Shown here: positions 30,542-39,450 of the stretch, piece by piece | Position numbering within the stretch: the stretch's first letter is position 1 | How the letters are laid out: the number at the start of each line of letters is the position of its first letter | Source of the DNA: an uncultured Lachnospiraceae bacterium | Lineage (GTDB): Bacteria > Bacillota > Clostridia > Lachnospirales > Lachnospiraceae | DNA length: 39,783 nucleotides | Direction of reading: 5' to 3' | NCBI GenBank assembly: GCA_946182825.1 | Contig: CAMGZH010000025.1 | Coordinates: 1 to 39,783 of the forward strand | Program-made: the position numbers and the translations under genes | Notes under the pieces: model-generated | The model's input: the letters and a program-made list of their open reading frames with translations, nothing else | Told to the model about the DNA's origin: nothing | Database searches by the model: none

Positions 30542-31840
30542 CTATGCCTGCATCAGATGGTTGATCAGCTGCTGAGCACTTCGACCGGATCTACCGTTAT
30601 GTGAAAGCTCCCATTTGTTTGCTTCACTGCAGATCTCATCATCTGACATCTGAATATGGTTCTTATGAGCCAACTCCAACACGATATTAAAATATTCATT
30701 CTGATTCGGCTTGGAATAATTGATCTGACAACCAAAACGGTTCACCAGAGACAACTTCTCCTCCACCGTATCACTTCTGTGGATCCCACCTCCGTTTTCC
30801 ATATCATCACGATCTGACCAGTTCTCCTTGATCAAATGGCGCCGGTTACTTGTAGCGTAGATCAGAACATTATCCGGCTTGGTCTCGACACCACCCTCAA
30901 TGACAGCCTTCAGGAACTTGTACTCGATCTCAAACTCCTCAAAAGACAGATCATCCATGTAGATGATGAATTTGTAATTCCGGTTCTTGATCATTGCAAT
31001 GATCGTGCTGATATCCTTAAACTGATGCTTATAGACCTCAATCATACGAAGACCACGGTCATAGTATTCATTGACGATGGCCTTGATACTTGTAGACTTA
31101 CCTGTACCGGAATCCCCGTACAGCAGACAGTTGTTTGCCTTCTTGCCCTCTACAAAGGCCTCGGTATTCTCAACCAGCTTCTCCTTCTGGTACTCGTATC
31201 CGACGATGTCGGAAAGCTTCACCACCTCCATATTATTGATGGGATGAAAAACGACCTTATCATCTGTATCGGAGATACGGAAGGCCTTATTCAGACCAAA
31301 CATTCCCACTCCATAATCCTTGTAGAATGCTGTCACATGCTCAAAGAATGCATCCTCATCCTTCGCCTCTGCCAGCTTGCTGCTAAGGTCTCTTACCTTC
31401 TCGGAAACACTGCGGTTGTACATCAGTTCCTTCTTAACCACCGCCTTGTAATTCGTGATAACAGAAAATACATCGGTTCCAAGCGCCTTCTCGATCTTCG
31501 AAAAATCATAGTGGAAGAGATTCATTGCCGCCCGGAAATCGTTCTTCGCGAAAGCATTCACGCTTCCATCATTAGCCCCTACCTTCTCACAGGTAATGGA
31601 AAAGGGGTTCTCATCCGTGATCAGCAAAAAGGTCAGATAGTTCTGCCATAGATTACCGTCGAATCCGTAATCGGTGGCCAGGGCAAGCAGCCGGTGGATC
31701 TCATGATATACCTCTGCTGTCAGCTCTGCCTTGGAATAATTCTCCGTATCGAACTTTCGAAAAATCTCTCCCATCCGGTTCAGAATACTGTCCTTCGGGA
31801 TGTTACCGTAAGAAATAAACTTAGCGGTCTCCTTATACAT
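30542..31840 (-). CDS. DUF815-family AAA ATPase
   Basis: A 432-residue ATP-binding protein of the DUF815 family. A helical N-terminal half (about 1-205) precedes an AAA module starting KLSDIVGYEYQKEKLVENTEAF. It has Walker A GDSGTGKST (about 242-250), Walker B KFIIYMDDLSF, a sensor region LIYATSNRRHL and an Arg-rich C-terminal lid (GRSGRSAQQLI). The function of the family is unknown. The ATG at 31840 is preferred because GAAGG lies upstream; an ATG 15 codons earlier has no binding site and gives a lysine-rich, non-conserved-looking start. The stop of the PrsW-like gene is 58 bases upstream, so co-transcription is likely. Confidence 0.85.
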   Translation of the reverse strand: MYKETAKFISYGNIPKDSILNRMGEIFRKFDTENYSKAELTAEVYHEIHRLLALATDYGFDGNLWQNYLTFLLITDENPFSITCEKVGANDGSVNAFAKNDFRAAMNLFHYDFSKIEKALGTDVFSVITNYKAVVKKELMYNRSVSEKVRDLSSKLAEAKDEDAFFEHVTAFYKDYGVGMFGLNKAFRISDTDDKVVFHPINNMEVVKLSDIVGYEYQKEKLVENTEAFVEGKKANNCLLYGDSGTGKSTSIKAIVNEYYDRGLRMIEVYKHQFKDISTIIAMIKNRNYKFIIYMDDLSFEEFEIEYKFLKAVIEGGVETKPDNVLIYATSNRRHLIKENWSDRDDMENGGGIHRSDTVEEKLSLVNRFGCQINYSKPNQNEYFNIVLELAHKNHIQMSDDEICSEANKWELSHNGRSGRSAQQLINHLMQA

Positions 31841-31897
31841 ACAATCAGTGCCTTCTTTCTTCTTTTCTTTTTCCTTTGATGCCATTATACATCATTT

Positions 31898-33289
31898 TTA
31901 CTTTTTCTGCTGTTTTTTATGCTCGTAGTTCGCCTTATGAATCATAAGATTCACAATCGCAAGGGATACGATCATCAGAACCAGCTGCTTGACCTCAAGG
32001 CCGGCAATTCCAAAATTCAGGATGGGGATCACCCACCAGATATGCATCAGGAAGGGATAGAACACGTAAATGATTCCGTCCGCATGCTGATCCCAGGCCC
32101 ATTTACTGCCCTGATCTCTGCCCAGGTGGGCAATGGCTCCTCCTAAAACAGCATTCCATGCCACGTGACTTCCAATGCTTAAGACCGACGCAGCAAGCAT
32201 GATCAGAATTGCCTTTGCACTATCCAGACGGCTCCCCCGGTAGGTCTCCATCAGGACCGCACCGGTGTTCATCAGTTCAAAAACGGAAAAACCCGCTCCG
32301 ATGGCGGCACCGATCAACATACCCTCGAACATGTTGACCCATTTCCCAGTATCATGCTGTCTTTGACGAAGCAAAAGCAGGGTGGCAATCATCAGAAACA
32401 GTTCTTCCATCATTCCAGCCAGGGTCCGGTTCTCCGGAACTCCGGTAAAGATCAGGTGAAAGGCCCCGGACAGGACCAGCGAAACTCCCCATCCCAGAAG
32501 AAAGAGAAGAAAGACCTCCATCCGCTGGAACCTGGCTCCCTTTGCCAAAGCCAGTTCATAGAAAAAATAGGTTGCCGGCACGACCATCAGAACAGAAGCC
32601 ACCAGCATAGACACCATCTCCGCCCCCGGAGAAAGTGTGATCACATGCCATCCTGCACTCATAACAAACATGGAAAGGAATACAAAAAAGAAACGCAGGA
32701 ACCAGAGACTTTTCGGAAGCATCCGGATAATATCGATATAATTTCCCTTCAGCGCCTCGTCGGTCTCTTCTCCCGCCGGAATCCCCTGCAATTTATGATT
32801 CAGATTGTTCGCAGCATGACCAAAATTATTCTTAAGCTTTTTCCCGATGACTTTCGTCTTCTCAACTGCCTTGGAAACCTCGTCCCCGGAGCCAATGGTA
32901 ATAACTACCTGAGGCTTTGGCTTTTCATCGAAGTCCTCAAGATCAATCTCCATCGGCCCTGCCAGAAATGGATTTTCTTCATCCAGAGGAACCAGTTCTT
33001 TGGCAAATTCCTTCGGGTCTTCCTGAAGCTTGTTCAGACAGATCGGACAGACCGTCTGATCCGATGGTGTAATACGTCCACAGATCACACAGGTCTGAGG
33101 ATAGGTCTCCCCCAGTTCCATACGAAGAAGCCGGGCCATATAGCGTTTTCCGTAGAGGGTCTTAAGAAGCTGATCCTTCTTCTGCATGGAAAGGATCAGT
33201 CTTCTGTGTTCTGAGGATCTGTCATCTGCCTTTTTCTTAAGTTCAGCCAAAAGAATCAGATCCTTGGCTACTTCCTTACGAGTCAACAT
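31898..33289 (-). CDS. PrsW-like intramembrane protease with N-terminal zinc ribbon
   Basis: A 463-residue protein. A helical N-terminus is followed by a zinc ribbon with Cys67, Cys70, Cys81 and Cys84 (TCVICGRITPSDQTVCPIC). After an acidic linker, seven to eight membrane segments (about 192-455) make up a PrsW-family domain. The expected catalytic residues are present as MMEELFLM (the double Glu), GAGFSVFELM and SHVAWNAVLG. PrsW proteins cut membrane proteins, classically anti-sigma factors; the substrate here is unknown. The Lys of the EExxK motif is replaced. AGGAG precedes the ATG at 33289. Confidence 0.78.
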   Translation of the reverse strand: MLTRKEVAKDLILLAELKKKADDRSSEHRRLILSMQKKDQLLKTLYGKRYMARLLRMELGETYPQTCVICGRITPSDQTVCPICLNKLQEDPKEFAKELVPLDEENPFLAGPMEIDLEDFDEKPKPQVVITIGSGDEVSKAVEKTKVIGKKLKNNFGHAANNLNHKLQGIPAGEETDEALKGNYIDIIRMLPKSLWFLRFFFVFLSMFVMSAGWHVITLSPGAEMVSMLVASVLMVVPATYFFYELALAKGARFQRMEVFLLFLLGWGVSLVLSGAFHLIFTGVPENRTLAGMMEELFLMIATLLLLRQRQHDTGKWVNMFEGMLIGAAIGAGFSVFELMNTGAVLMETYRGSRLDSAKAILIMLAASVLSIGSHVAWNAVLGGAIAHLGRDQGSKWAWDQHADGIIYVFYPFLMHIWWVIPILNFGIAGLEVKQLVLMIVSLAIVNLMIHKANYEHKKQQKK

Positions 33290-33334
33290 ACTTTACTCCT
33301 AATGTTTCATTTCTTAATCTAAGCCGTACTTTTT

Positions 33335-33363
33335 ATTATAGCGCATTCTCACTTTTCTTGAAA
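33335..33363 (-). promoter_or_regulatory. Probable promoter of the PrsW-like/DUF815 operon
   Basis: On the minus strand TATAAT (33340-33335) is perfect, with a weak TTTCAA 17 bp upstream. It reads toward the PrsW-like gene. Confidence 0.5.
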
Positions 33364-33418
33364 CAACGAATATGCTAGAGTAACCATTAGATATAACTAA
33401 CAAAGGAGGACTTAACAT

Positions 33419-35089
33419 ATGAAATTTAGTGATATGCCCTATGAACGCATTGATTTTGACCGGGTTCTGCAGGACATCAAAGACCTGATCGCAGATTTTC
33501 AGAAGGCAACCAGCAGCTCTGCCCAATTTGAAGTGCACAAACGTTTCTACCAACTGACAAACCATGTGCAGACTATGCTTGAGATCGCCATGATCCGTCA
33601 TGACATTGATATGACAGATGAATTCTACGCAAAAGAACAGGAATACAACGACGAACATACCCCTGCCTATACCAATCTCTGCGTAGCCTACAGGGAACAA
33701 CTTCTGCATTCTGACTACCGAAAGGAACTGGAACAGATCATCGGACCGGTTGCCTTTGAAAACATCCGCCTTGCCCAGCAGTCGGTTCACGAGAAGCTGA
33801 TTCCCCTGATGCAGGAGGAGCGAAAGCTGGAGGATGGTTATAACAAGCTCCTGGCCACAGCACAGATCCCCTGGAACGGGCAGGTCTTAAACCTCTCTCT
33901 TATGACCCCCTATCTTCACCACAAGGACCGTTCTGTCCGCAAGGAGGCCTGGGAGAAATACACCGCCTTTTTCGCACAGAATCAGGACGCCTTTGATGAT
34001 TATTATGACAAACTCGTTAAAACCCGAACACAGCAGGGCATTCTGATGGGCCACGAAAACTATCTGCCTCTGGGCTATGCAAGAATGCAACGAAACTGCT
34101 ACGGACGAAGCGATATCGAACAGTTCCGTAAACAGGTCAAAAAGGACTGGGTTCCTTTTGCCGAAAAGCTCCACGAAAAGCGACGGGAACGCCTTGGCCT
34201 GTCATCCCTTAGCTACATCGATGAAGGTGTCTACTTCAGAGATGGTAACCCGGCTCCTGTCAAGGGACCTGCCGACATTCTTGCCGCCGGTCAGGAAATG
34301 TACCGGCAGCTTTCACCGGAAACTGCCAAATTCATGGACTTTATGTGTGAAAACCAGCTTTTCGATGTCCTTGGCAGAAAGACCAAGAAGACCGGCGGAT
34401 ATATGACCTACATCCCGGATCACAAGGCACCGTTTATTTTTGCCAATTTCAACGGAACCAGCGGCGATGCTGACGTGATCACCCACGAATGCGGTCACGC
34501 CTTCCAGGGATTTCTTGCCGCAGAAGACCCCATCCTTGAGCACGCTGACATCACCATGGAAACAGCAGAGACCCACTCCATGAGCATGGAATTTTTCACC
34601 GAACCCTGGATGGAGCTGATCTTCGGAAACCGTGCCAAGGACTATGTGACCATGCACTTTTTAGATTCCTGTCTGTTCATCCCTTACGGCACCATGGTGG
34701 ATGAATTCCAGGACATCTGTTACAGCAACCCTTCCCTTTCCCCCGCCGACCGCCGCAGCGTTTGGAGGGATCTGGAGCGCCAGTACAAGCCACATCTGGA
34801 TTACACCGGCAACGATTATCTTGCCTCCGGCGGATTCTGGCAGAAACAGCACCATATCTATGACTGTCCTCTGTACTATATTGACTACTGTATCGCCCAG
34901 ACCAACGCTCTCCAGTACAAGGTATGGATGGACAAGGATTACAAGGGTGCCTGGGACAGCTATCTGAAGCTTTGCCGTCTGTCCGCCTCAGACTTCTTTG
35001 ACGGTCTTATGAAGCGATCCGGACTGGCCAACCCCTTCGAAGACGGATGCCTTTCCTATGTTGCAAGGCAGCTGTCCGATAAGCTTTGA
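33419..35089 (+). CDS. M3 family oligoendopeptidase
   Basis: A 556-residue zinc metallopeptidase of the M3 (oligoendopeptidase F-like) family. The zinc motif is His356-Glu-Cys-Gly-His360 in VITHECGHAFQGF. The third ligand is probably Glu384 in ETAETHSMSMEF. The C-terminal part keeps the conserved Tyr/His substrate loop around HHIYDCPLYYIDYCIAQ. No signal peptide, so it degrades short peptides in the cytosol. AGGAGG 9 bases before the ATG gives a strong start. It is a single-gene unit ended by a clear terminator at 35117-35160. Confidence 0.92.
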   Translation: MKFSDMPYERIDFDRVLQDIKDLIADFQKATSSSAQFEVHKRFYQLTNHVQTMLEIAMIRHDIDMTDEFYAKEQEYNDEHTPAYTNLCVAYREQLLHSDYRKELEQIIGPVAFENIRLAQQSVHEKLIPLMQEERKLEDGYNKLLATAQIPWNGQVLNLSLMTPYLHHKDRSVRKEAWEKYTAFFAQNQDAFDDYYDKLVKTRTQQGILMGHENYLPLGYARMQRNCYGRSDIEQFRKQVKKDWVPFAEKLHEKRRERLGLSSLSYIDEGVYFRDGNPAPVKGPADILAAGQEMYRQLSPETAKFMDFMCENQLFDVLGRKTKKTGGYMTYIPDHKAPFIFANFNGTSGDADVITHECGHAFQGFLAAEDPILEHADITMETAETHSMSMEFFTEPWMELIFGNRAKDYVTMHFLDSCLFIPYGTMVDEFQDICYSNPSLSPADRRSVWRDLERQYKPHLDYTGNDYLASGGFWQKQHHIYDCPLYYIDYCIAQTNALQYKVWMDKDYKGAWDSYLKLCRLSASDFFDGLMKRSGLANPFEDGCLSYVARQLSDKL

Positions 35090-35116
35090 TCCTGCGGTTC
35101 AATGCTCTATCCAGAA

Positions 35117-35160
35117 CAGGGGCTACCCCACGAAACACTTCGTAGGGTAGCCCCTGTTTT
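35117..35160 (+). terminator. Terminator after the M3 peptidase gene
   Basis: CAGGGGCTACCC (35117-35128) and GGGTAGCCCCTG (35145-35156) form a perfect 12-bp stem with a 16-base loop, followed by TTTT. It also separates the convergent AAA+ gene, which ends at 35168. Confidence 0.9.
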
Positions 35161-35167
35161 ATCGCTT

Positions 35168-36691
35168 TTATCGCTGTAAAAGTTCTCTGACATCCTTCTC
35201 ATGATATGTTACGGAAGCGATACCTTCCGTTTCGATCCGGTACAGAGCATGCGCCGCCAGATGCTCCGCCGCCTGTTCAAGGTCACGGACACCCGGCTGA
35301 TCAGCATAGATGGATACCACCTCTTCTGCTCCCAGGTCGGTTATAATACACTCCTCTTCCGACAACTGCATTCTTTTCAAAACCTTTGGCAGAGAAAACC
35401 TCTGGAAAATCACCTTTTTCTCATCCGGAGTATAATCCCGGATATCGATCACCGCAAATCTGGTCATTAAGGGATCGGAGATCCGTTCCTTATCGTTTGC
35501 CGTAGCAATGGGATAAACACCGGCTGTCGGAATGGTACACTCCACGTAGTTATCCGTAAATCCAAGGTTATCAAGCAGGGTCAAAAGAGCATCCGCAGGG
35601 CTCATACCACTGCTTCCGGCCTCAGCCTTGTCAAGCTCATTGATAATGAAAACAAGATTCGAGGATGCGGCTGCAGAAAAAGCCTCCATGATCCTTCCCG
35701 GTTTGGCATTGGAATAGACCCGTGGACTTCCCGTCAACGCTTCCGCATCGGAGATCGTACTCATATCCAAAGCCGTCCAGGGCAGCTGCAGGATCTTCGC
35801 CACCGCATAGGCGATCTGGGATTTGCCCACCCCCGCCGGTCCGCACAGTAAAAGACCGTAAGCCGGCAGGGTATGGGTCCTGTTGATCTGGATGATGGTC
35901 TCGATGATCCTTTGCTTAACATAGTCCATGCCATACAGATTCTCATCCAGTATCTGTCTGGCCTTCACCGGATCAATGGACGGAAAATAAGTTCCCTGCC
36001 AGTGAATGTTCAACATCATTGCCAGAGAACGCATAGCATGGCGTCTCTCGTCTGCACTGATGCTGTTGGATCTGGCCATCATCAGGTTGCGTTTTGCCCA
36101 CTCCTGCACATTCTCCGGAAGTGTCTTACCCGCCACCTTAAGGAAATTTTCCATTCCTGTCACATCTGACATTCTTAGATCTTCCGCCGCCGATGTAAGT
36201 TCAAGAGGATCTTCCTCCTCTTTCGCCTCCTCCGGCTTGGATTCCAAGAGGCGAAGGATCACATTTTGCAAAAAACCGTCCTCCGAAGTCAGTCTTCTGA
36301 GCCCGGCCGCATCCACTGCCCGGATCTTATATACGTTGTATCCTTCACCAACTATATGTCCGGACAGCCTGACATCGGTGTGATTGTCTGCCAGCCAGCA
36401 AAGAAGAGGAAGGAACCTTGCGTCGATTCCCTTGATGGCAGCGTATAGTTGATCCGAGGATCTACCATATTCAAAACTCATCCGATCCTCGCAACGGTAA
36501 AATCTTCCACTTACATGATGTACCAACGTCTTCGCCGCATCCTCAAGGATCAGGATCGGATGCTCTGCATCCGCCTGCTCACTATCCTGGCGATAGATCT
36601 CATACTCATAAGCTTCCTTTCCGGCGGCGGTAGCCGGCTTTTTCGCAGTTTCTTCTGTCGAATCACTAAAGTCAAATGTTCTTGATGCCAT
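35168..36691 (-). CDS. Lon-like AAA+ ATPase without a protease domain
   Basis: A 507-residue protein. The N-terminal 230 residues are acidic and not recognised. The AAA+ module is closest in wording to Lon: ILDENLYGMDYVKQRIIETI precedes Walker A GPAGVGKSQ (284-292). Walker B is LVFIINELDKA, with Asn351 where Lon has Asp; the catalytic Glu352 is kept. Arg-finger and sensor segments follow (ATANDKERISDPLMTRFAVIDI and GVRDLEQAAEHL). The protein ends right after the lid domain, so the Ser-Lys protease domain of Lon is absent. It is probably a remodelling ATPase of unknown target. GGGAGG precedes the ATG at 36691. Confidence 0.82.
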   Translation of the reverse strand: MASRTFDFSDSTEETAKKPATAAGKEAYEYEIYRQDSEQADAEHPILILEDAAKTLVHHVSGRFYRCEDRMSFEYGRSSDQLYAAIKGIDARFLPLLCWLADNHTDVRLSGHIVGEGYNVYKIRAVDAAGLRRLTSEDGFLQNVILRLLESKPEEAKEEEDPLELTSAAEDLRMSDVTGMENFLKVAGKTLPENVQEWAKRNLMMARSNSISADERRHAMRSLAMMLNIHWQGTYFPSIDPVKARQILDENLYGMDYVKQRIIETIIQINRTHTLPAYGLLLCGPAGVGKSQIAYAVAKILQLPWTALDMSTISDAEALTGSPRVYSNAKPGRIMEAFSAAASSNLVFIINELDKAEAGSSGMSPADALLTLLDNLGFTDNYVECTIPTAGVYPIATANDKERISDPLMTRFAVIDIRDYTPDEKKVIFQRFSLPKVLKRMQLSEEECIITDLGAEEVVSIYADQPGVRDLEQAAEHLAAHALYRIETEGIASVTYHEKDVRELLQR

Positions 36692-36726
36692 TTCATCCTC
36701 CCAAATCTTGTCTTTTTCCTTTATTA

Positions 36727-36755
36727 ACTATATCAGCAGGTTGTCTTTTTCGCAA
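36727..36755 (-). promoter_or_regulatory. Promoter of the Lon-like ATPase gene
   Basis: On the minus strand TTGCGA (36755-36750) and TATAGT (36732-36727) are 17 bp apart, with a TG extension before the -10 box. It is interleaved with the divergent dihydrouridine synthase promoter. Confidence 0.62.
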
Positions 36756-36770
36756 TTGCCATGCTATACT
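36741..36770 (+). promoter_or_regulatory. Promoter of the dihydrouridine synthase gene, leaderless layout
   Basis: TTGTCT (36741-36746) and TATACT (36765-36770) are 18 bp apart. The -10 box ends 7 bases before the ATG at 36778, so transcription should begin at or within one base of the start codon. No ribosome binding site can fit. Confidence 0.55.
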
Positions 36771-36777
36771 CTTTCCC

Positions 36778-37752
36778 ATGAAAACATGCTTTGCCCCGTT
36801 AGAGGGAATCACCGGATTTATTTTTAGAAACACCTATCACGAGTTTTACGGCGGAATCGATGAATACTACACACCGTTCATTTCCGTCAATCAGACCCGC
36901 AAACTGAAAAAAAGAGAGCTGGAGGATCTTCTCCCGGAAAACAACCGGGTTCCGCGACTGATCCCGCAAATTTTGGCCAATAATACAGAAGATGCCCTCG
37001 CCTATATTCGCATGATCCAGGAGATCGGCTATGACACCGTCAATCTGAATATGGGTTGTCCTTCCGGCACCGTCGTTGCCAAGGGCAAGGGAAGCGGAAT
37101 GCTCCGGGATCTGAAAGTTTTGGACAATTTTCTTGAGAGTTTGTTTTACGGCCTTTCAACACAGTTTTTCGAACCGGTAAAACTGTCCGTCAAAACAAGG
37201 ATCGGGATCCGGGATATGGAAGAGGCCCCTATGGTCCTCTCCGTTCTGGCCAAATATCCCATCCACGAAGTTATCCTCCATCCCCGTCTGCAAAAGGACT
37301 TTTACAAGGTTCCGGTACACAAGGAAGTCGTTTCTTCCTGGCAACAGACGCTAACAGCACCCATGATCTATAACGGCGATCTAAATTCGCCCCGCGATGT
37401 GCAGGATATCTGTCAGAGCTATCCCGATCTGCAGGGAATTATGCTTGGAAGAGGCCTTCTTTGGCATCCATCCATGCTGAATTCTTATGTTGAAGCACGT
37501 AACAACACTACGGAAATTCCTTCTGTCTGTCCTCCGGAAGACCCGAAGAAGTTGAAAGCTTTCCATGATACCCTGGTTGCCCGAATGCTTGAGACCATGC
37601 AGGAACCAAATAACGTCCTGCATCGCATGAAGGAATTATGGTTTTACATGGGCTGCAACTATCCGGATGCGACAAAACCGCTAAAAGCAATCAAGAAAGC
37701 CCGAAACATGCAGGAATATCAGCTCGCTGTCCGATCCCTTTTCTTATCCTAA
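36778..37752 (+). CDS. tRNA-dihydrouridine synthase
   Basis: A 324-residue FMN enzyme that reduces uridines in tRNA to dihydrouridine. The start of the barrel, CFAPLEGITGFIFRN, and the catalytic Cys94 in VNLNMGCPSGTVVAKGKGSGML are standard for the Dus family, and VKTRIG carries the usual basic residue. The frame is open back to 36676, but those 34 codons overlap the divergent ATPase gene and contain both promoters. The ATG at 36778 therefore is the start, also because the protein then begins with the conserved MKTCFAPLEG. The start has no Shine-Dalgarno and lies 7 bases after a -10 box. Confidence 0.9.
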   Translation: MKTCFAPLEGITGFIFRNTYHEFYGGIDEYYTPFISVNQTRKLKKRELEDLLPENNRVPRLIPQILANNTEDALAYIRMIQEIGYDTVNLNMGCPSGTVVAKGKGSGMLRDLKVLDNFLESLFYGLSTQFFEPVKLSVKTRIGIRDMEEAPMVLSVLAKYPIHEVILHPRLQKDFYKVPVHKEVVSSWQQTLTAPMIYNGDLNSPRDVQDICQSYPDLQGIMLGRGLLWHPSMLNSYVEARNNTTEIPSVCPPEDPKKLKAFHDTLVARMLETMQEPNNVLHRMKELWFYMGCNYPDATKPLKAIKKARNMQEYQLAVRSLFLS

Positions 37753-37779
37753 GGGAACGCTCCGCGGTCTGTTTTAGTC

Positions 37780-37839
37780 AAAACCCCCGCTTATGCCGAC
37801 AGATTCAAGATGCAACCTTCGACATAAACGGGGGTTTTT
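37780..37839. terminator. Bidirectional terminator between dihydrouridine synthase and TPR genes
   Basis: AAAACCCCCG (37780-37789) pairs with CGGGGGTTTT (37829-37838), and inside it TTATG pairs with CATAA. The plus strand continues with T residues and the minus strand with TTTT as part of the arm, so it can end transcripts from both convergent genes. Confidence 0.82.
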
Positions 37840-37841
37840 AA

Positions 37842-37887
37842 TTTATCTTAGTCCTTAGTCAGAGTCCCAATCTCCGACTGAGATAAA
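37842..37887. repeat. Second structured hairpin downstream of the TPR gene
   Basis: CTTAGTC-a-GAG (37854-37864) pairs with CTC-c-GACTGAG (37872-37882), with an outer TTTATCT/AGATAAA pair (37842-37848 and 37881-37887) that competes for some bases. No T-run follows. It adds a stable 3' structure to the minus-strand TPR transcript before the terminator. Confidence 0.5.
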
Positions 37888-37921
37888 CACTTTGTAAGAA
37901 TACACAGGATAAACTGTTCTA

Positions 37922-38773
37922 CTATTCCGCTTCCTCCTGCGCCTTTTTCTGCTCTTCCATTGCCTGAAGCAGCTCTGCAAGCTTAGGATCTCTGGTCAAA
38001 CCATGGGCTACCCGCAGGAAATACTCTCCTCTCAGGCCATCTTTCTCCTTAATAAAGTACATCCCGTGAGAAATAGCAAGACCCACAAGCTCACGATCCG
38101 GTCCGAACGGAATATCATGCGCCTTACAGATCTCCTCAAACTCGGTAAGATCCGGAGCTGCAGCCGCCTCACCCTTTTCCTTGGCAATCGCTGCAAGTTC
38201 CTGGTGAATGGTCGGAACACTTTCGTAGCCAAGACTGAACATAAAGGCGCCAACTGCCTCTCGCCACATATCCTTTGTTTCAAAGTAATATCCAACATTA
38301 CGATACGCATGCGCCAGCTGTGAAGGACTGTAGATATGAGGGAAGATCCGTCTTGTCAACTCAATAAACTGATCAATGGAGCCCATACGCTTTACAACTT
38401 CCGCATATTCAAAGGCGATCTCCGGATTGATCGGATTCCAGTCCATTGCCTGTTCCAGGCGCTTAAGTGCAGTTGCATAGTCCTTCAACTCCATCGCAAT
38501 ACTTCCACTTATCAGATAAGCGTTGGAAACAGGAGCTTCAGCCAATCGAACCTTCTTCTTCGGCTTTTCTTCCTGACGGTAGATTACCTCTTCGATCGCC
38601 GTCTTAAAATCAAAGCAGACGCACTCATCATCCTCGGAAACCGGTGGATCCTTCTCCATCTCTTCGATTGCCTTCTCAATACAGGCCGCTGCTTCCTCCA
38701 GCTTTCTGTCCTTGAACAGTTCTCTCGTCTCTTCCTGGGCCTTAGCCAGCATTTCCTTTGTTTCTTGCTTCAT
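37922..38773 (-). CDS. TPR-repeat protein of unknown function
   Basis: A 283-residue, all-helical, acidic cytosolic protein. Tetratricopeptide-like pairs are seen at about 85-120 (AYLISGSIAMELKDYATALKRLEQAMDWNP), 120-150 (PEIAFEYAEVVKRMG) and 165-195 (AYRNVGYYFETKDMWREAVGAFMFSLGYES). The N-terminal helix (about 1-45) may also be a TPR-like pair. TPR proteins bind other proteins; no partner is evident. AAAGGA 9 bases before the ATG at 38773 supports the start. It is a single-gene unit with an extended -10 promoter at 38816-38824. Confidence 0.82.
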   Translation of the reverse strand: MKQETKEMLAKAQEETRELFKDRKLEEAAACIEKAIEEMEKDPPVSEDDECVCFDFKTAIEEVIYRQEEKPKKKVRLAEAPVSNAYLISGSIAMELKDYATALKRLEQAMDWNPINPEIAFEYAEVVKRMGSIDQFIELTRRIFPHIYSPSQLAHAYRNVGYYFETKDMWREAVGAFMFSLGYESVPTIHQELAAIAKEKGEAAAAPDLTEFEEICKAHDIPFGPDRELVGLAISHGMYFIKEKDGLRGEYFLRVAHGLTRDPKLAELLQAMEEQKKAQEEAE

Positions 38774-38815
38774 ATCGTTGTCCTTTAAGTTTTTTTCTTT
38801 TTTTTGCCAAGGGGT

Positions 38816-38824
38816 ATTATATCA
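38816..38824 (-). promoter_or_regulatory. Extended -10 promoter of the TPR gene
   Basis: On the minus strand TGATATAAT (38824-38816) is a perfect extended -10 element, with TGGATT 18 bp upstream as a weak -35. The predicted leader is about 35 bases, A-rich. Confidence 0.55.
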
Positions 38825-39450
38825 CGAAGCCACAAGGAAAATCCATGTCTGCGCCAGATTTGGCTCACACTTTTCTCCTTATTTATCAAAAAACAGGCAA
38901 AATATCGTCTTTTGCCACCTCTTCCGTCAATCATATAAATTTTTGCATAATCTCCTGCATTTTTTTGTTTTATTTTAAATTTTTAACAAACCAATTTCTC
39001 TTCAAAAATCCATTTTCCTCTCCTTTTGTTTGTTTTTTCGACTCCTTTTTGCATATCTCCCAGTCATCAATTATATATTTTGCATTTTCTCCGTCATGTT
39101 GTTTCTCGGATAATTATATAGCATTATTTTCATCCATTTAATTCTCGTGCCATTTTGGCTAGTTGCAGTCAATTACAACAATGTATAAATACCTTTTCTA
39201 GCATTGTTTTTATAAAATGTGTATTTATGCATTCTTTATACATCCTGATTTTATCCTGGCATATTCTACTGATTACATAGCGTTATTTCTTTTCCTGGCA
39301 AAAATTACTTATCCGTTCTTCCCTTCCCCTTGTTTATTCTGGCTGATTTTACTTATCCTTTTTGCCCTGTCTTTCTACGACGGACACGCAAAACAGCTGT
39401 ATCCTGACGTTTCTCCACCGTCCAATGCTCTTTTCCCGAAGATTTTCAGT
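38825..39450. other. Long T-rich intergenic region without a recognisable gene
   Basis: About 620 bases with strong T/C bias on the plus strand and no credible coding frame. Small dyads are present: GGCAAAA (38896-38902) with TTTTGCC (38910-38916), and ATGTATAAATAC (39181-39192) with the near complement at 39221-39232. Two similar TGGC-N4-TTACTTATCC-like phrases occur near 39297 and 39341. I see no RNA gene or known element. Confidence 0.5.

Noticed and set aside
35168-36691. Lon protease
   Set aside because: The chain ends after the AAA+ lid; no Ser-Lys protease domain is present.
36676-36777. N-terminal extension of the dihydrouridine synthase
   Set aside because: It would overlap the divergent ATPase start and both promoters, and the conserved protein begins at 36778.
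38825-39450. Hidden small RNA or short gene in the T-rich gap
   Set aside because: Only short dyads and weak repeats are visible; no promoter-terminator pair or coding pattern could be supported.
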